Assembly (NCBI GenBank): GCA_902494465.1
Contig: CABUTH010000113.1
Coordinates: forward strand, 1 to 6,041
Direction: 5' to 3'
Length of the DNA: 6,041 bases
DNA from: an uncultured Collinsella sp.
GTDB lineage: Bacteria; Actinomycetota; Coriobacteriia; Coriobacteriales; Coriobacteriaceae
Shown: piece by piece, positions 5,726-6,041 of the stretch
How positions within the stretch are numbered: position 1 is the stretch's first letter
Layout: every line of letters starts with the position of its first letter
Made by a program: the position numbers and the translations under genes
The notes under the pieces: model-generated
Told to the model about the DNA's origin: nothing
The model's input: only the letters and a program-made list of their open reading frames with translations
The model's database searches: none

Positions 5726-6041
5726 ACTCGCACTGTGCCTGCTCGCGCCAGTCTTCGCGGGTCAAATACGTAAAGCACTCGGTACGCACATCGCCCATAA
5801 GCTCGCAAAGTACGTCGCGCCCAACGTGATGCGGCGCGAATCCGCACTTTTGCTGAACGCGTAACGACTTGTTATTGCCCTCGTAGTATCCGCACCAAAG
5901 CGCCTTGCAGCCAAGCGTATCGAACGCATAGCGCTGCATGGCTCGCACCGCTTCGGGAGCAAAGCCTCGACCCCAGAACGGCTTGGCGATCCAATACCCC
6001 ACCTCGAACTCGAGTCCGCCTCTTTGGCTGTTCGACTCGCA
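5724..6041 (-). CDS. GNAT-family N-acetyltransferase, RimJ/RimL type, 5' end missing
   Basis: The last 105 codons of a gene whose start lies beyond the window. The visible part carries the acetyl-CoA-binding half of a RimJ/RimL-type GNAT: strand and motif A VGYWIAKPFWGRGFAPEAV (residues 14-32 of the fragment, with W-G-R-G-F-A as the pyrophosphate loop), then the motif B region GNNKSLRVQQKCGF, in which the N-x-x-S and K-x-G-F positions are typical. The C-terminus ends LTREDWREQ, also usual for this family. Members acetylate ribosomal protein N-termini, amino acids or antibiotics; the substrate is not predictable here. A GTG at 6002 could be mistaken for the start, but the frame continues upstream to the window edge with family-like sequence (GLEFEVGYW), so it is internal. 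The stop codon overlaps palindrome copy C, and the UvrA2 gene follows in the same direction after 52 bases. Confidence 0.88.
   Translation of the reverse strand, partial: CESNSQRGGLEFEVGYWIAKPFWGRGFAPEAVRAMQRYAFDTLGCKALWCGYYEGNNKSLRVQQKCGFAPHHVGRDVLCELMGDVRTECFTYLTREDWREQAQCE

Noticed and set aside
1..6041. CRISPR arrays, tRNA or rRNA genes, insertion sequences, phage or toxin-antitoxin modules.
   Set aside because: I saw no regularly spaced repeats, cloverleaf sequences, transposase motifs or paired small toxin-like genes.

Overview
The window looks like chromosome from a GC-rich anaerobic actinobacterium, most likely Collinsella or a close relative in the Coriobacteriia. I base this on the high GC content, strong GC preference at third codon positions, the gene mix, and palindromes with a core like AAAGGGACTGTCCCTTT, which I associate from memory with Collinsella genomes. 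No database search was possible, so the genus is an inference.

Layout: four genes on the + strand are followed by two on the - strand, meeting tail to tail near 3150-3180. The + strand carries a flavodoxin-fold protein with an iron-sulfur-type cysteine cluster (81-704), a 185-nt gap holding a long rod-like inverted repeat (709-866), an ArsC/Spx-fold protein without the catalytic cysteine (890-1231), a COG0523/CobW-type metallochaperone GTPase (1318-2448), a terminator (2488-2528), and the tRNA wobble-base methyltransferase TrmL with an unusual internal insertion (2550-3149). The - strand carries a short UvrA paralogue of the class lacking the UvrB-binding domain (5671-3179). Upstream of it is the 3' part of a RimJ/RimL-type GNAT acetyltransferase (6041-5724) that runs off the window.

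The genes do not form one obvious pathway. The first three share a loose redox/metal theme: FMN/Fe-S electron transfer, a thioredoxin-fold protein and metal insertion. The UvrA2 and GNAT genes lie in the same direction and could belong to a damage or drug tolerance setting, but that is speculative.

The most interesting item is the 705-889 leader. It can form a long rod closed by a 17-bp stem whose 3' strand is shared with a 9-bp hairpin covering the likely ribosome binding site of the ArsC-like gene. This is the geometry of a cis-regulatory switch, and I cannot match it to a known class. A second theme is a family of three 15-bp-stem palindromes at gene ends. Two of them bracket the UvrA2 gene, and each of those overlaps a stop codon of a neighbouring gene.
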